From Kiritimatiellia bacterium (GTDB lineage: Bacteria > Verrucomicrobiota > Kiritimatiellia > RFP12 > UBA1067), in NCBI GenBank assembly GCA_017525225.1, contig JAFXTB010000012.1, forward strand, positions 1-52,752: DNA of 52,752 nucleotides, given 5' to 3'. The stretch's first letter is position 1, and every line of letters begins with the position of its first letter. The notes beneath the pieces were generated by a model that was given only the letters and a program-made list of their open reading frames with translations, was not told the origin of the DNA and ran no database searches. This document shows, piece by piece, positions 8,479 through 16,987 of this stretch. The translations under genes were made by a program, and so were the position numbers.

Positions 8479-9798
8479 ATGAAGTTTTTCGACAGAGTGC
8501 GGGAGCTGGAGCTCCTGAAGGAAATCGAAGAGCGTAGTCATCGGACGGCGCAGTTTACGGTTGTCGTCGGGCGTCGCCGGGTAGGCAAGACGTCGCTCAT
8601 TCTGAAAGCGTGCGAGGGCAAGGAATTCGCCTACCTTTTCGTAGAGAGGATGGCGGAGAGCGACTTGTGCGCGGTTTTCCAGCGGGAGCTTGAAGAGCGT
8701 TTTGGCGAGCAGATACTGGGGCGGGCCGAGAAGTTTACGGATGTCTTCGAGGCGATGATGAAGCTTTCGGTCAAGCGTCCGATTACCGTGGTCATTGACG
8801 AGTTTCAGGAATTTCGCAAGGTGAACATGTCCGTCTTTTCGGGAATTCAGAAGATTTGGGACCTCTACAAGGACAGGTCGAAGATCAACTTGATCGTTTC
8901 CGGTTCCGTGTACACGCTCATCCAGAAGATATTCAAGACGAAGAAGGCAGCTCTTTATGGTCGCGAGACGGCCTTCATCAAGATCGAGCCGTTCGGGGTC
9001 GCGGTGCTGAAGGAGATTCTTGCGGAATACAAGCCAAAGTACGGCAAGGAGGATCTTCTCGCCTTGTGGAGTTTGACGGGCGGCGTTGCCAAGTATGTGG
9101 AGATTTTGATGGATCGCGGGGCGACGTCCTTCGCACGGATGGTGCAGACGATCGTCCGTGAGGATTCCGTTCTCCTTGAGGAGGGCCGAGCTGTGCTGGT
9201 GGAAGAGTTCGAGAAGGAATACGGGGTTTATTTTTCAGTAATGTCGGCAATTGCCAGCGGGCGGAACACGCGCAATGAGATTTCACAGGCGCTTGGACGC
9301 GACGTGGGTGGCTATCTGACGCGCCTGGAGAGGGATTACGCGCTTATTTCGCGCAGGCAACCGCTTTTCGCCAAGGAATCGTCCAAGGGTGCACGCTATC
9401 AGATCGACGACTGTTTCTTCCGCTTCTGGTTCCGCTTCATCTACAAGTACAGTTTTCTGCTCCAGATCAAGGGATATGAAAAGCTGCGAGCGATCATTAC
9501 GCGGGATTATCCGCAGTTCAGCGGCCTGGCATTGGAAAGCTACTTCCGCGAGCTTTTTGCCGAAAGCGGTGAATGGACTCGCCTTGGCAACTGGTGGGAT
9601 CGCAAGGGAGGGAACGAGATCGACCTGATCGCCGAAGACGAGCTGAACGGACGGGTTCTGGTTGCGGAGGTCAAGCGCGAAAAAAGCCGGATCGACTTGG
9701 ATGCACTTCGTGAAAAGTTCAAGGCGTTCACCGAATCGACGGGCAGGTGGCGGAAGGCAAAGCCGGAGTTCGCGGCCCTTTCGATGTCCGAAATGTGA
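8479..9798 (+). CDS. AAA ATPase with C-terminal DUF234-type nuclease-like domain
   Basis: A 439-residue cytoplasmic protein of the archaeal-type ATPase family. Walker A is GRRRVGKT (31-38). Walker B with the following acidic residue is VVIDEFQEF (about 104-112). A middle winged-helix-like part follows (RNTRNEISQALGRDVGGYLTRLE). The C-terminal part, GGNEIDLIAE (about 377-386) and VAEVKRE (about 395-401), is the D...ExK core seen in DUF234 domains, which are related to PD-(D/E)XK nucleases. Known members are widespread but functionally obscure. I chose the ATG at 8479 because GGGAGG lies 5 bases upstream. It sits beside a restriction-modification pair and is lower in GC than the wall genes, so it may be part of a transferred block. 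Confidence 0.88.
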   Translation: MKFFDRVRELELLKEIEERSHRTAQFTVVVGRRRVGKTSLILKACEGKEFAYLFVERMAESDLCAVFQRELEERFGEQILGRAEKFTDVFEAMMKLSVKRPITVVIDEFQEFRKVNMSVFSGIQKIWDLYKDRSKINLIVSGSVYTLIQKIFKTKKAALYGRETAFIKIEPFGVAVLKEILAEYKPKYGKEDLLALWSLTGGVAKYVEILMDRGATSFARMVQTIVREDSVLLEEGRAVLVEEFEKEYGVYFSVMSAIASGRNTRNEISQALGRDVGGYLTRLERDYALISRRQPLFAKESSKGARYQIDDCFFRFWFRFIYKYSFLLQIKGYEKLRAIITRDYPQFSGLALESYFRELFAESGEWTRLGNWWDRKGGNEIDLIAEDELNGRVLVAEVKREKSRIDLDALREKFKAFTESTGRWRKAKPEFAALSMSEM

Positions 9799-9855
9799 CG
9801 TGCAAAGAATTATTAATCGTGTGATTTAGAACATACTCCACCATTCAGAATTTGC

Positions 9856-9861
9856 TATAAT
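9856..9861 (+). promoter_or_regulatory. -10 box of the restriction gene
   Basis: TATAAT ends 8 bases before the ATG at 9870, so the predicted mRNA would start within about two bases of the start codon. No ribosome binding site fits. A -35 is not evident. Confidence 0.65.
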
Positions 9862-9869
9862 GTCGCGCC

Positions 9870-10961
9870 ATGAAGAAGCACTCTGCCAGATTTGAACTTC
9901 ATTCCGCAGGCAAGATGCGGATAGAGGATTTGTTCGTAGATTCGCAAGCGGAAACTGGTGTAAGCATTCCAACGAACGTTCGTACAGACATCAACGATGT
10001 CATAAACGGTACGCACAAGACGTTCAGGTATATGCTTGTCACGGGGTTGCTTGCCGCTGTCACCGACGAAAAGCTGCATCCCCGTTGCCTTCAGGTCACC
10101 TCCGGTGTCGATGGAGCGTTTGACGCGCGATCATTCTGCCAGGCTGTGATCGTTCCCTTCGAGAAGACGTTCTTGAAGGGGCGGCTTGGTGGATCCAATG
10201 AACCTTATGCCAACAAGCCCGCTCGCTTCGAGATGATTGAAAAATCGAATAAAGTCAGAAAAGGCGGAGATGCGATCCTTCTGAATAAGCTCTATGATGT
10301 ACTTGAGTATGTCCGTTCGCTTCGCATGAAAGAGCGCGAAATCGTGTTCAAATATGCAATGCACCTTGTCATACTGCGGACGCCAAGTACGGCAAGTGTC
10401 GCCAAACTTACCCCTATTGATGGCAGTAAAATATCAACGGACAACTTCTTTGATTTCTTTCAGACCCCAACAAAGGGCGAGTCTGCTGTTGCAACTCTTA
10501 CCGCATTTTTTAGCATATTTTATGGCAGGGATACGAAAGTGGTTGTTCATCCATCGACAGAGTCCGGTGCAAGTAGTAATGAAGTGGGTGACATTGACTT
10601 GATATTCGCTGATGGAAGACGCTATGCGGTTGAAGTCAAGGACAAGGCTTTCACAAAGATTGACGTTGACCATGCATGCGGCAAGGCTGTGATTGCAGGA
10701 GTACGCCGTGTTATCTTTGCCATAGGTAATGCCGCCGAGAAAGTTAATGTTGCAGAGGGCGCACTTGCCGACAAATGGGCGATGAAGGGAATCGAATTGA
10801 CGTTTCTGAGGATTTCTTCATTGTTGGGTGTGGGCATGGCATTGTCAGATGAGAAGACAAGGGGTACAATGGTTCGCGAAGTACTGTCCTCGCTACTTAA
10901 GATGAATGCGTGCGACAGCACGATGAGAGTATTCAAGAATACATTCAAGGTTGACCTCTGA
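9870..10961 (+). CDS. Type II restriction endonuclease, SacI family
   Basis: A 363-residue protein whose LGGSNEPYANKPARFEM stretch (about residues 109-125) and neighbouring conserved block match my memory of the SacI restriction endonuclease family. A PD-(D/E)XK-like catalytic core is visible: D243 in GDIDLIF, then E255-V-K257 in YAVEVKDK. It should cut unmethylated DNA; SacI itself recognises GAGCTC, but the specificity here is untested. The stop shares one base with the start of the downstream C5 methyltransferase (TGATG), the expected restriction-modification arrangement. The gene is visibly AT-richer than the surrounding chromosome and uses AT-ending codons more freely, which suggests recent acquisition. 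The -10 box sits 8 bases upstream, suggesting a leaderless message. Confidence 0.82.
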   Translation: MKKHSARFELHSAGKMRIEDLFVDSQAETGVSIPTNVRTDINDVINGTHKTFRYMLVTGLLAAVTDEKLHPRCLQVTSGVDGAFDARSFCQAVIVPFEKTFLKGRLGGSNEPYANKPARFEMIEKSNKVRKGGDAILLNKLYDVLEYVRSLRMKEREIVFKYAMHLVILRTPSTASVAKLTPIDGSKISTDNFFDFFQTPTKGESAVATLTAFFSIFYGRDTKVVVHPSTESGASSNEVGDIDLIFADGRRYAVEVKDKAFTKIDVDHACGKAVIAGVRRVIFAIGNAAEKVNVAEGALADKWAMKGIELTFLRISSLLGVGMALSDEKTRGTMVREVLSSLLKMNACDSTMRVFKNTFKVDL

Positions 10962-12007
10962 TGAAACGAAATAGGACTATTCGTGCAGTTTCGCTGTTTA
11001 GTGGTGCTGGCGGCATGGATCTCGGCTTTCAGAAAGCCGGTTTCAATATCGTCTGGGCAAATGATTTCAACAAGGCGGCGTGTGAAACTCATGCCGCGAA
11101 TTTCGATTGCGAGATCAAACAGGGCGAAATAGAAGGTTTCGATTACGCGAAAGACATTCCTGATTGCGCGCTTGTTTTTGGTGGTCCGCCCTGCCAAGGG
11201 TTTTCCGTTGCGGGCAAGATGGACCCCAACGACCCTCGAAGCCGATTGGTGTTTGAGTTCCAAAAGGTCGTGGCGGCAAAGCGACCGCGTTACTTTGTCA
11301 TGGAAAACGTATCCGCCCTTGCTAGGTTGGAGAAGTTTGAGGATGTAAGGGCTCGTCTTTTGGACGGATATTCGCGTTTGGGGTACAATGTCGAGTTTCG
11401 TGTTCTTGACAGCCAGTATTTTCTTACGCCTCAGCGAAGAGAACGCATGATTATGATAGGGACTACCGATAGTCTCACATCTTTTCCGTTCCCTCGTCCC
11501 CACAAGAAATTGATTTCGGCACGTAGCATACTTGCTGGATTTGATGCTCCCGGTACAGGAAACAACCTTGGTCGTTGTGATGCGAGGATAACGCTTGCGA
11601 AACGTCCTGTTCTTCGGACGTCTGCCTATGCAGGAATGCTTTTTAACGGTCTAGGCAGACCGATAGACCTTGATCGTCCTTGTCAGACGTTACCAGCGTC
11701 AATGGGAGGGAACAAGACACCATTTATAGACACGCATTGGTTGAGAAATCCATCGGGCGACAATTGGCTGAAGAAGATTCATGCTATTGCCATGTCTGGA
11801 AAATCAATTAGCAATTTATCTGTTCCGTCATATGTCAGGCGTATAACAGTGTCCGAGGCCGCTGCGCTTCAGGGTTTCCCCAAGTCTTTCAAATTCTGCG
11901 GCTCTCGCTGTGACCAGTATAGACAAATTGGAAATTCAGTTCCTCCTCCGTTTGCTTACTGCATTGCCGTCGAGGTCATGAAAAGGTTTGTTGCAGAGCA
12001 AAAGTGA
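10961..12007 (+). CDS. DNA (cytosine-5)-methyltransferase
   Basis: A 348-residue C5-methyltransferase. Motif I is SLFSGAGGMDLGF (about residues 12-24) for S-adenosylmethionine. Motif IV GGPPCQGFS carries the catalytic Cys78, motif VI MENVSAL, motif VIII RRERM, and motif X QIGNSVPPPFA near the end. The target-recognition region lies between motifs VIII and IX. It is the cognate modification enzyme for the SacI-family nuclease with which it overlaps by one base, protecting host DNA. Codon usage and base composition resemble the nuclease gene, so the two probably moved together. Its 3' end abuts the tail of a different methyltransferase gene. Confidence 0.95.
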   Translation: MKRNRTIRAVSLFSGAGGMDLGFQKAGFNIVWANDFNKAACETHAANFDCEIKQGEIEGFDYAKDIPDCALVFGGPPCQGFSVAGKMDPNDPRSRLVFEFQKVVAAKRPRYFVMENVSALARLEKFEDVRARLLDGYSRLGYNVEFRVLDSQYFLTPQRRERMIMIGTTDSLTSFPFPRPHKKLISARSILAGFDAPGTGNNLGRCDARITLAKRPVLRTSAYAGMLFNGLGRPIDLDRPCQTLPASMGGNKTPFIDTHWLRNPSGDNWLKKIHAIAMSGKSISNLSVPSYVRRITVSEAAALQGFPKSFKFCGSRCDQYRQIGNSVPPPFAYCIAVEVMKRFVAEQK

Positions 12008-12029
12008 AATGGTTTTATGTGGTGGAACC

Positions 12030-12224
12030 GTCATAAGGCGTCCGACTCTCCCAGCGGTGACCACCTTGCCGCCCATACCCATGCCGCCGGACTTGGTGAA
12101 GGCACACGCGTACCTCGACGCGCTCGTGGACAAGGCATACGGTCTTTCGCCGTCCTGTACCGATGCGGACCGCGTCGCCCATCTCTTCAAGCTTTACGCC
12201 GAAAAGGTGAATACCCGTAAATGA
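12030..12224 (+). pseudogene. Tail remnant of an MmeI-like class I DNA methyltransferase
   Basis: One open frame ending at 12224 encodes MPPDLVKAHAYLDALVDKAY and then DADRVAHLFKLYAEKV. This is very like the conserved C-terminal end of large MmeI/type IIG-style methyltransferases (pattern: PP.L.KAH..LD..VD.AYG ... D.ERV..LF..Y). Everything upstream of it has been replaced by the C5-methyltransferase gene. The reading frame could start inside that gene at 11988 and make 78 residues, but the first third is unlike the family. I call it a gene relic left where an older restriction system was exchanged for the SacI-type one. Confidence 0.7.
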
Positions 12225-12404
12225 TACGGGACAGAAAGCAGCACAAAAGAGACCTTTGGACATTTCGCTGACATTCACCCATTTTCCGATATTCTGAATG
12301 AAGGTGATTTGCGGCTGAAATGTGTGAAACCTCTATTTCTCAGCCCTTTCCGTGCCGCACATGGGTGCGTTTCGGAGTATTCAGTGGTTGGAATCTGCAA
12401 ACGT

Positions 12405-12468
12405 TGAATCATGTGCCAGTGGTTTGCGAAGGCGGCCCGCTCGGCGAGCGGGCCCTACCACTGATTCA
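12405..12468. repeat. REP-like imperfect palindrome
   Basis: A perfect core hairpin GGCCCGCTC (12434-12442), loop GGC, GAGCGGGCC (12446-12454) is nested in outer arms CAGTGGT (12417-12423)/ACCACTG (12457-12463) and TGAATCA (12405-12411)/TGATTCA (12462-12468). No T-run follows, so it is a poor terminator. Size and shape recall REP or small MITE relics. The rest of 12225-12537 holds no gene I can support. Confidence 0.55.
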
Positions 12469-12534
12469 CCCTGCACGATTCGCGGATGCGCCCGTCAGGA
12501 AGAACGAAAAACTCTATGCGCCGCCGTCCGTTTT

Positions 12535-12543
12535 TGGTAGACT
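12535..12543 (+). promoter_or_regulatory. Extended -10 of the nucleoside hydrolase gene
   Basis: TGG followed by TAGACT (12538-12543). Six bases separate it from the ATG at 12550, so transcription should begin at or beside that start codon. The -35 is weak. Confidence 0.55.
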
Positions 12544-12549
12544 ATGCGC

Positions 12550-13614
12550 ATGGACAAAAAAGCTAGAAAGACGGCCTGCCTGGCGGCATCCGCTGCATTG
12601 GCCCTGTTCGCGCTGGGCGCCGGGCCGGCCAAGGTGGTGTTCGATACCGACATGTATACGGACTTCGATGATGCGGGCGCGCTGGCGATACTCCACGCGA
12701 TGGCCGACGCCGGCGAGTGCGAGATCCTTGCGACAGTCGCCAACACGCGCGATTGCATGAGCGTCGCCATGTGCGAGATAATCAACGCCTACTACGGCAG
12801 GGCCGACATACCCGTAGGATGTTCGCGGGAACTGGGCAAGTCGGGCGCCTGCCCCGGCCACCTCAAGCGCTACCAGGCCGTGGTGGACCGCTACGGCAAA
12901 TGGGTGAAGCACCGCAATTCCAGCGACGCGCCCGACGCGAACGAGGTTTACCGCCGCGTGCTGGCCGCGCAGCCGGACGGAAGCGTGACCATCTGCTCCG
13001 TAGGATTCCTGACGAACCTCCGTCGCCTTCTGGAGACGAAGCCGGACGCGATCTCGCCCTTGGACGGCAGGGCGCTCGTCGCGCGGAAGGTGCGCCTCTG
13101 GGTGGCGATGGCATGCAAATACCCGAACGGTAAGGAATACAATTCGATGATGGATCCGGAATCCTCGCGCATCGCCATCGACAACTGGCCAACGCCCGTG
13201 GTGTTCACCGACTTCGAGTATGGCAGGGACTGCTTTGCGGGAAGGGTACTCGCGGAATCCGGCGTGGCCGGGAACCCTGTAGCCGACGTGTTTTCCGGCA
13301 ACATCCCATCCCGCGACGAGGTGCGCAGAGATTCCGCCAAGCTGCTGCGAAGCTGCTACGGCATGGGGGGGCGCGCGGCATGGGACGAGACGGCCGTACT
13401 CATAGCGGTCCGCGGGACGAAGCCATACTTCAACGTCGAACGCGGCCGTTACAGCATGGTGGGGACCGATGGCGCCGACGAGTGGGCGCCAGACGCCGAG
13501 AACGGCCCGCACATCCGCGTCACCGAGAAGATGTCCAAGGCCGAGGTCGGCCGTGTAATCGACGAGCTGCTCTGCCGTCCGCCGGCAAATGTCGGACGAT
13601 ACCCGTTGAACTGA
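12550..13614 (+). CDS. Secreted inosine/uridine-preferring nucleoside hydrolase-like protein
   Basis: A 354-residue protein with a signal peptide (about residues 1-27). The family calcium- and ribose-binding motif is present as D32-T-D34 plus D38, D40 and D41 in VFDTDMYTDFDDAGAL. The SVGFLTNLRRLLE block also belongs to this family, and NYSF-like text is replaced by ESSRIAIDNWPTPVVF. Family members hydrolyse the N-glycosidic bond of ribonucleosides. Export to the periplasm or surface suggests nucleoside scavenging (inference). I prefer the ATG at 12550 over the in-frame ATG at 12544 because the -10 box leaves no room for the earlier one in the transcript. The next gene begins 59 bases downstream. 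Confidence 0.87.
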   Translation: MDKKARKTACLAASAALALFALGAGPAKVVFDTDMYTDFDDAGALAILHAMADAGECEILATVANTRDCMSVAMCEIINAYYGRADIPVGCSRELGKSGACPGHLKRYQAVVDRYGKWVKHRNSSDAPDANEVYRRVLAAQPDGSVTICSVGFLTNLRRLLETKPDAISPLDGRALVARKVRLWVAMACKYPNGKEYNSMMDPESSRIAIDNWPTPVVFTDFEYGRDCFAGRVLAESGVAGNPVADVFSGNIPSRDEVRRDSAKLLRSCYGMGGRAAWDETAVLIAVRGTKPYFNVERGRYSMVGTDGADEWAPDAENGPHIRVTEKMSKAEVGRVIDELLCRPPANVGRYPLN

Positions 13615-13673
13615 TACCATGCCGGAACAGCGCCACAATGCGGGTGTGAGACCGGAAGGGATTGGGGTAGGAG

Positions 13674-14438
13674 ATGTATGTCGTAAACAAGATCGCAGGA
13701 TGGTTGCTCAGCCCGGTGGCGCCGGGGCTGCTGCTCGTGCTGTTGGCGGCGGTGGCAGTATGGTTGAACCGCCGCCGGACGGCATTCTGGCTCATGCTGG
13801 CGGCGGCGGCGTGGCAGTGGGTGTGGGGCACTGCGGCGTGGTGCCGCCTGATCGGCCTGCCGCTCGAGCGCATCTATCCCGTGGTGAAGGCGGAGGATTC
13901 CCCCGAGGCGGACGCGATCGTGGTGCTGGGTGGCGGGATGGCGTCCAACCCGGACATCTATCCCTACGCCGACATGAGCGAAGGCGCCGACCGCGTCTGG
14001 CACGCGGCGCGCCTCTATCGCGCTGGCAAGGCGCCTCTCGTTGTGCCCACGGGTTGCAGCGACATGGATTCCACGGTGCCGCTGCTGGTCGATCTTGGGG
14101 TGCCGAGGGAAGCCATCCGCGTGGAGAACGCGGCACGCAACACCGAGGAGAACGCCCGTTTCGCGGCAAGCCTGCTTGCGGACGCGATAAAGGGCCGCAG
14201 GCCGAAGGTGCTGCTTGTCACGAGTGCGCAGCACATGCGTCGCGCCATGCTGATGTACAGCCGCTACGCGCCGGGTCTCGACATCATACCGGTGGCGACG
14301 GATTACAACGTGACGGTATGCACGGACCGTCCGTTCAAGATCTCCGACTTCTTCCCCAACACCGACTACCAGCAGAAGAACGGTTGCCTGCTGAAGGAGC
14401 TTGTGGGGTACTGGGGGTACCGGATCTTCAGGCGATGA
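13674..14438 (+). CDS. YdcF/ElyC-like DUF218 membrane protein
   Basis: A 254-residue protein with two N-terminal membrane segments (about 10-30 and 36-55) followed by a DUF218 domain. The domain shows DAIVVLGGGMA, the ADRVWHAARLYRAGKAPLVVPTG block and NTEENARF, all typical of the YdcF/SanA/ElyC family. E. coli ElyC is linked to envelope biogenesis, but no reaction is settled for the family. The ribosome site GTAGGAG lies about 5 bases before the ATG. A glycosyltransferase gene follows within 13 bases, so a shared role in surface polysaccharide is plausible but unproven. Confidence 0.85.
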   Translation: MYVVNKIAGWLLSPVAPGLLLVLLAAVAVWLNRRRTAFWLMLAAAAWQWVWGTAAWCRLIGLPLERIYPVVKAEDSPEADAIVVLGGGMASNPDIYPYADMSEGADRVWHAARLYRAGKAPLVVPTGCSDMDSTVPLLVDLGVPREAIRVENAARNTEENARFAASLLADAIKGRRPKVLLVTSAQHMRRAMLMYSRYAPGLDIIPVATDYNVTVCTDRPFKISDFFPNTDYQQKNGCLLKELVGYWGYRIFRR

Positions 14439-14451
14439 ACGGAGCGGCTGC

Positions 14452-15447
14452 TTGAGCGCCATAACAGTAGTGATGCCGGTCTTCAACGCCGCCGCCTATC
14501 TTGAGGAGGCGCTCGGCTCGTTGCGCTCCCAGACGTTCACCGACTGGGACTGCGTGTGCGTGGACGACGGCTCCACCGATGGTTCCGCGGAGATACTGGC
14601 GCGCGCTGCCGCCGCGGATCCGCGCTTCAGCGTGACGACGCAGTCCAACCATGGCCTGTCGCATGCGCGCAACACGGGTTTCGACATGGCCAAAGGCACA
14701 TGGCTCACCTTCCTCGATGCCGACGACCTCCTGGACCAGGCGGCGCTCGGCACGTTGCACTCCCTCGCCGAACGCGCCGGCGCCGATGTCGCATGGGGGC
14801 AGTATTCGCGCAGCGCCACCGGGCCGGGAAGCGGCGCGGAGATGGTATTCGATGGGCGCAGCCTCGAAAGGCTGCTCGAGAGGAGGTTCGGCTGCGGACG
14901 TCCTGCTGAGAAGGGGCGGCCTTTCGACAACGTGCCGATGACGGTGTGGAACAAGCTCTATTCGCGCAAGTTCCTGCTGGAGCATGGCATCCGCCACGAG
15001 GATGCGATGCGCCGCGGGGAGGACATAGTGTTCCAGGCGCGCGTGATGCGCCATGCGCGGCGTGTCGCCGCGACCGATGCCGTCACGTACCTCTACCGCT
15101 TCGTGCCCGGCTCACTGTTCCTCTCCGGCACGTATTCGGGGTTGAGCCAGATGGTCGCATCGGTAGTCCGCTTCGCGGAGGAGAATGCCGGCGGCAGACC
15201 GGATTTGCGCGGGTTCCTGGCACGCCGATGGACGCTGTCGTGGCTGCGGGCGGCGTTGCGATGTGGCGGGCTTGCGGACGATGCGGATGTGCGTCGGCTC
15301 TTCGCGGACGACTGCCTCCGCCTCGCCGATGCGTTCGCAGGCTGTGCCGCGCCGCTTTCGCGCGTTGCGCTGGCCGTGGCCCCGTCTGCGTGCCAGATGC
15401 TTTTCCCGCTTGTCGGATGTTGGCGGCACGGGCGATGTGTGGTATAA
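14452..15447 (+). CDS. Family 2 glycosyltransferase
   Basis: A 331-residue GT-A fold enzyme. It starts SAITVVMPVFNAAAYLEEAL, then has CVDDGSTDGS for nucleotide binding, GLSHARNTGFD, and the metal-binding LTFLDADD (about residues 85-92), all standard GT2 features. The acceptor is unknown. I chose the TTG at 14452 because GGAG lies 7 bases upstream and the family core starts right after it; no ATG or GTG fits. It follows the DUF218 gene closely and is likely co-transcribed. The -10 box of the next gene overlaps its last codons. Confidence 0.9.
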   Translation: MSAITVVMPVFNAAAYLEEALGSLRSQTFTDWDCVCVDDGSTDGSAEILARAAAADPRFSVTTQSNHGLSHARNTGFDMAKGTWLTFLDADDLLDQAALGTLHSLAERAGADVAWGQYSRSATGPGSGAEMVFDGRSLERLLERRFGCGRPAEKGRPFDNVPMTVWNKLYSRKFLLEHGIRHEDAMRRGEDIVFQARVMRHARRVAATDAVTYLYRFVPGSLFLSGTYSGLSQMVASVVRFAEENAGGRPDLRGFLARRWTLSWLRAALRCGGLADDADVRRLFADDCLRLADAFAGCAAPLSRVALAVAPSACQMLFPLVGCWRHGRCVV

Positions 15448-15448
15448 T
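15420..15448 (+). promoter_or_regulatory. Promoter of the GH109-like gene
   Basis: TTGGCG (15420-15425), 17 bp, TATAAT (15443-15448) with TGG directly before it. It lies in the 3' end of the glycosyltransferase gene. The predicted leader is about 45 bases, with AAAGGA before the ATG at 15500. Confidence 0.85.
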
Positions 15449-15499
15449 AGGCGGGTGTTCCGTAAACAAGTAAACCAAACAAGGCAAAGGATTGTCCAA

Positions 15500-16975
15500 A
15501 TGGAATCTAATCGCAGGGATTTCCTCAAGGGAATGGCATGGATGGGGGCCGCGGCCATGGCCGCAGGCTGCAACACCGGCCGGGTAGCCACAGGGCTTGG
15601 CGCGCCGATGCAGGCGTTCGCCGCGCCGCCGCTGAAGAAGGTGCGCGTGGGCGTGGTGGGCCTGGGACAGCGCGGTCCGGGCGCTGTACACAGAATCGCC
15701 GGCATTCCGGGCGTCGAGGTGTGCGCACTGTGCGACATCTACGAGCAGCGTGTCGCCAGGCAGGTCAAGTGGCTCAAGGACAACGGCAAGCCCGCGCCCA
15801 AGACCTTCTATGGATCGAAGGAGGAATGGCGGAAGATGTGCGAGTGGGACGGCATCGACGTCGTCTACAACACCACGTGCTGGGACATGCACGTGCCGGT
15901 CGCCCTCTACGCCATGGAGTGCGGGAAGCACGTGTTCATCGAGGTCCCCGCTGCCATGACGATCGAGGACTGCTTCGCGCTCATCGATGCCAGCGAACGC
16001 ACGCAGCGCCACTGCATGCAGCTTGAGAACTGCTGCTACGGCGAGGCCGAGATGTTCGCGCTCAACCTCTGCCGCCAGGGCATCCTCGGCGAGCTGGTGC
16101 ATGGCGAGGGCGCGTACATACACGACCTCCGCTCGCACTGCTACAAGACGCAGGCGGAGGGCAGTTACTACAACAGCTGGCGCCTCAGGTGGAACATCGC
16201 GCACAAGGGTAACCAGTACCCCACCCACGGCCTTGGGCCGGTGTGCCAGTACATGAACATCAACCGCGGCGACAGGTTCGAGTATCTCGTGTCGCTGGAG
16301 TCCAACCAGTTCAACTACGAGTCCTACGGGCGCCTGGCCTATCCGGCGGGCGACTGGCGCCACACCCAGAAGGTGGGCATGGGCGACATGAACACCACGC
16401 TCGTGAAGACGGCGCTCGGAAGGTCCATCCTGATCCAGCACGATGTCTCCAGCCCGCGTCCCTACAGCCGCATAAACAAGATAACCGGCACCAAGGGCAC
16501 CTTCACCGGCGGCTTCTTCGGCCAGCCCGAGGCGATGGCCAGAAGCGAGTGGCCTGGCCGCATGACGTGGGAGGATGCTCCCGGTGACGGCAAGACGCAC
16601 GAATACTTCGATCCTAAGAAGGCGGCGGCGATGCGCGAGAAGTACCGCCATCCGCTGTGGAAGACGGCTGGCGAGATCGCCAAGAAGGTAGGCGGGCACG
16701 GGGGCATGGACTTCCTGATGGATCTTAGGTGGGCGTTCTGCCTGCAGAACGGCCTGCCGCTGGACATGGACGTCTACGACCTCGCCGCCTGGTGCTCGAT
16801 ATGCGAGCTGTCCGAACGCTCGGTGCGTAGCCACAGCGCCCCGCAGGAGGTGCCCGACTTCACGAACGGAGGCTGGCGCACGGCGAAGCCGCTCGGGATC
16901 GTCGACGTGGATCTCCAGAAGATGAACTTCGATGCCGGAAAGGCCAAGGCCGACAAGTCCGCGCTGAATGTCTGA
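15500..16975 (+). CDS. GH109-like alpha-N-acetylgalactosaminidase, Tat-exported
   Basis: A 491-residue Gfo/Idh/MocA-fold protein with the GH109 pattern. The twin-arginine signal NRRDFLKG is at residues 4-11. The NAD-binding GVVGLGQRGPGAV comes at about 52-64, then CWDMHVPVALYAM, GKHVFIEVPAAMTIEDC, HCMQLENCCYG and GAYIHDLR. Characterised GH109 enzymes use bound NAD to remove terminal alpha-GalNAc with retention, for example from mucin O-glycans and blood group A antigen. Substrate here is not proven. It has its own strong promoter and is followed 12 bases later by a GH28-like gene. Export by Tat fits a protein that folds around NAD in the cytoplasm. Confidence 0.88.
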   Translation: MESNRRDFLKGMAWMGAAAMAAGCNTGRVATGLGAPMQAFAAPPLKKVRVGVVGLGQRGPGAVHRIAGIPGVEVCALCDIYEQRVARQVKWLKDNGKPAPKTFYGSKEEWRKMCEWDGIDVVYNTTCWDMHVPVALYAMECGKHVFIEVPAAMTIEDCFALIDASERTQRHCMQLENCCYGEAEMFALNLCRQGILGELVHGEGAYIHDLRSHCYKTQAEGSYYNSWRLRWNIAHKGNQYPTHGLGPVCQYMNINRGDRFEYLVSLESNQFNYESYGRLAYPAGDWRHTQKVGMGDMNTTLVKTALGRSILIQHDVSSPRPYSRINKITGTKGTFTGGFFGQPEAMARSEWPGRMTWEDAPGDGKTHEYFDPKKAAAMREKYRHPLWKTAGEIAKKVGGHGGMDFLMDLRWAFCLQNGLPLDMDVYDLAAWCSICELSERSVRSHSAPQEVPDFTNGGWRTAKPLGIVDVDLQKMNFDAGKAKADKSALNV

Positions 16976-16987
16976 CCGGGGGATGCC

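Noticed and set aside
12401-12413. 13-base sequence ACGTTGAATCATG shared with 48903-48915
   Set aside because: Chance matches of this length are expected within a window of this size, and the flanks do not align.
13619-14455. Plus-strand frame of 278 codons overlapping the DUF218 gene
   Set aside because: Low-complexity Gly/Arg/Ala product in a shifted frame. The DUF218 frame has clear family motifs.
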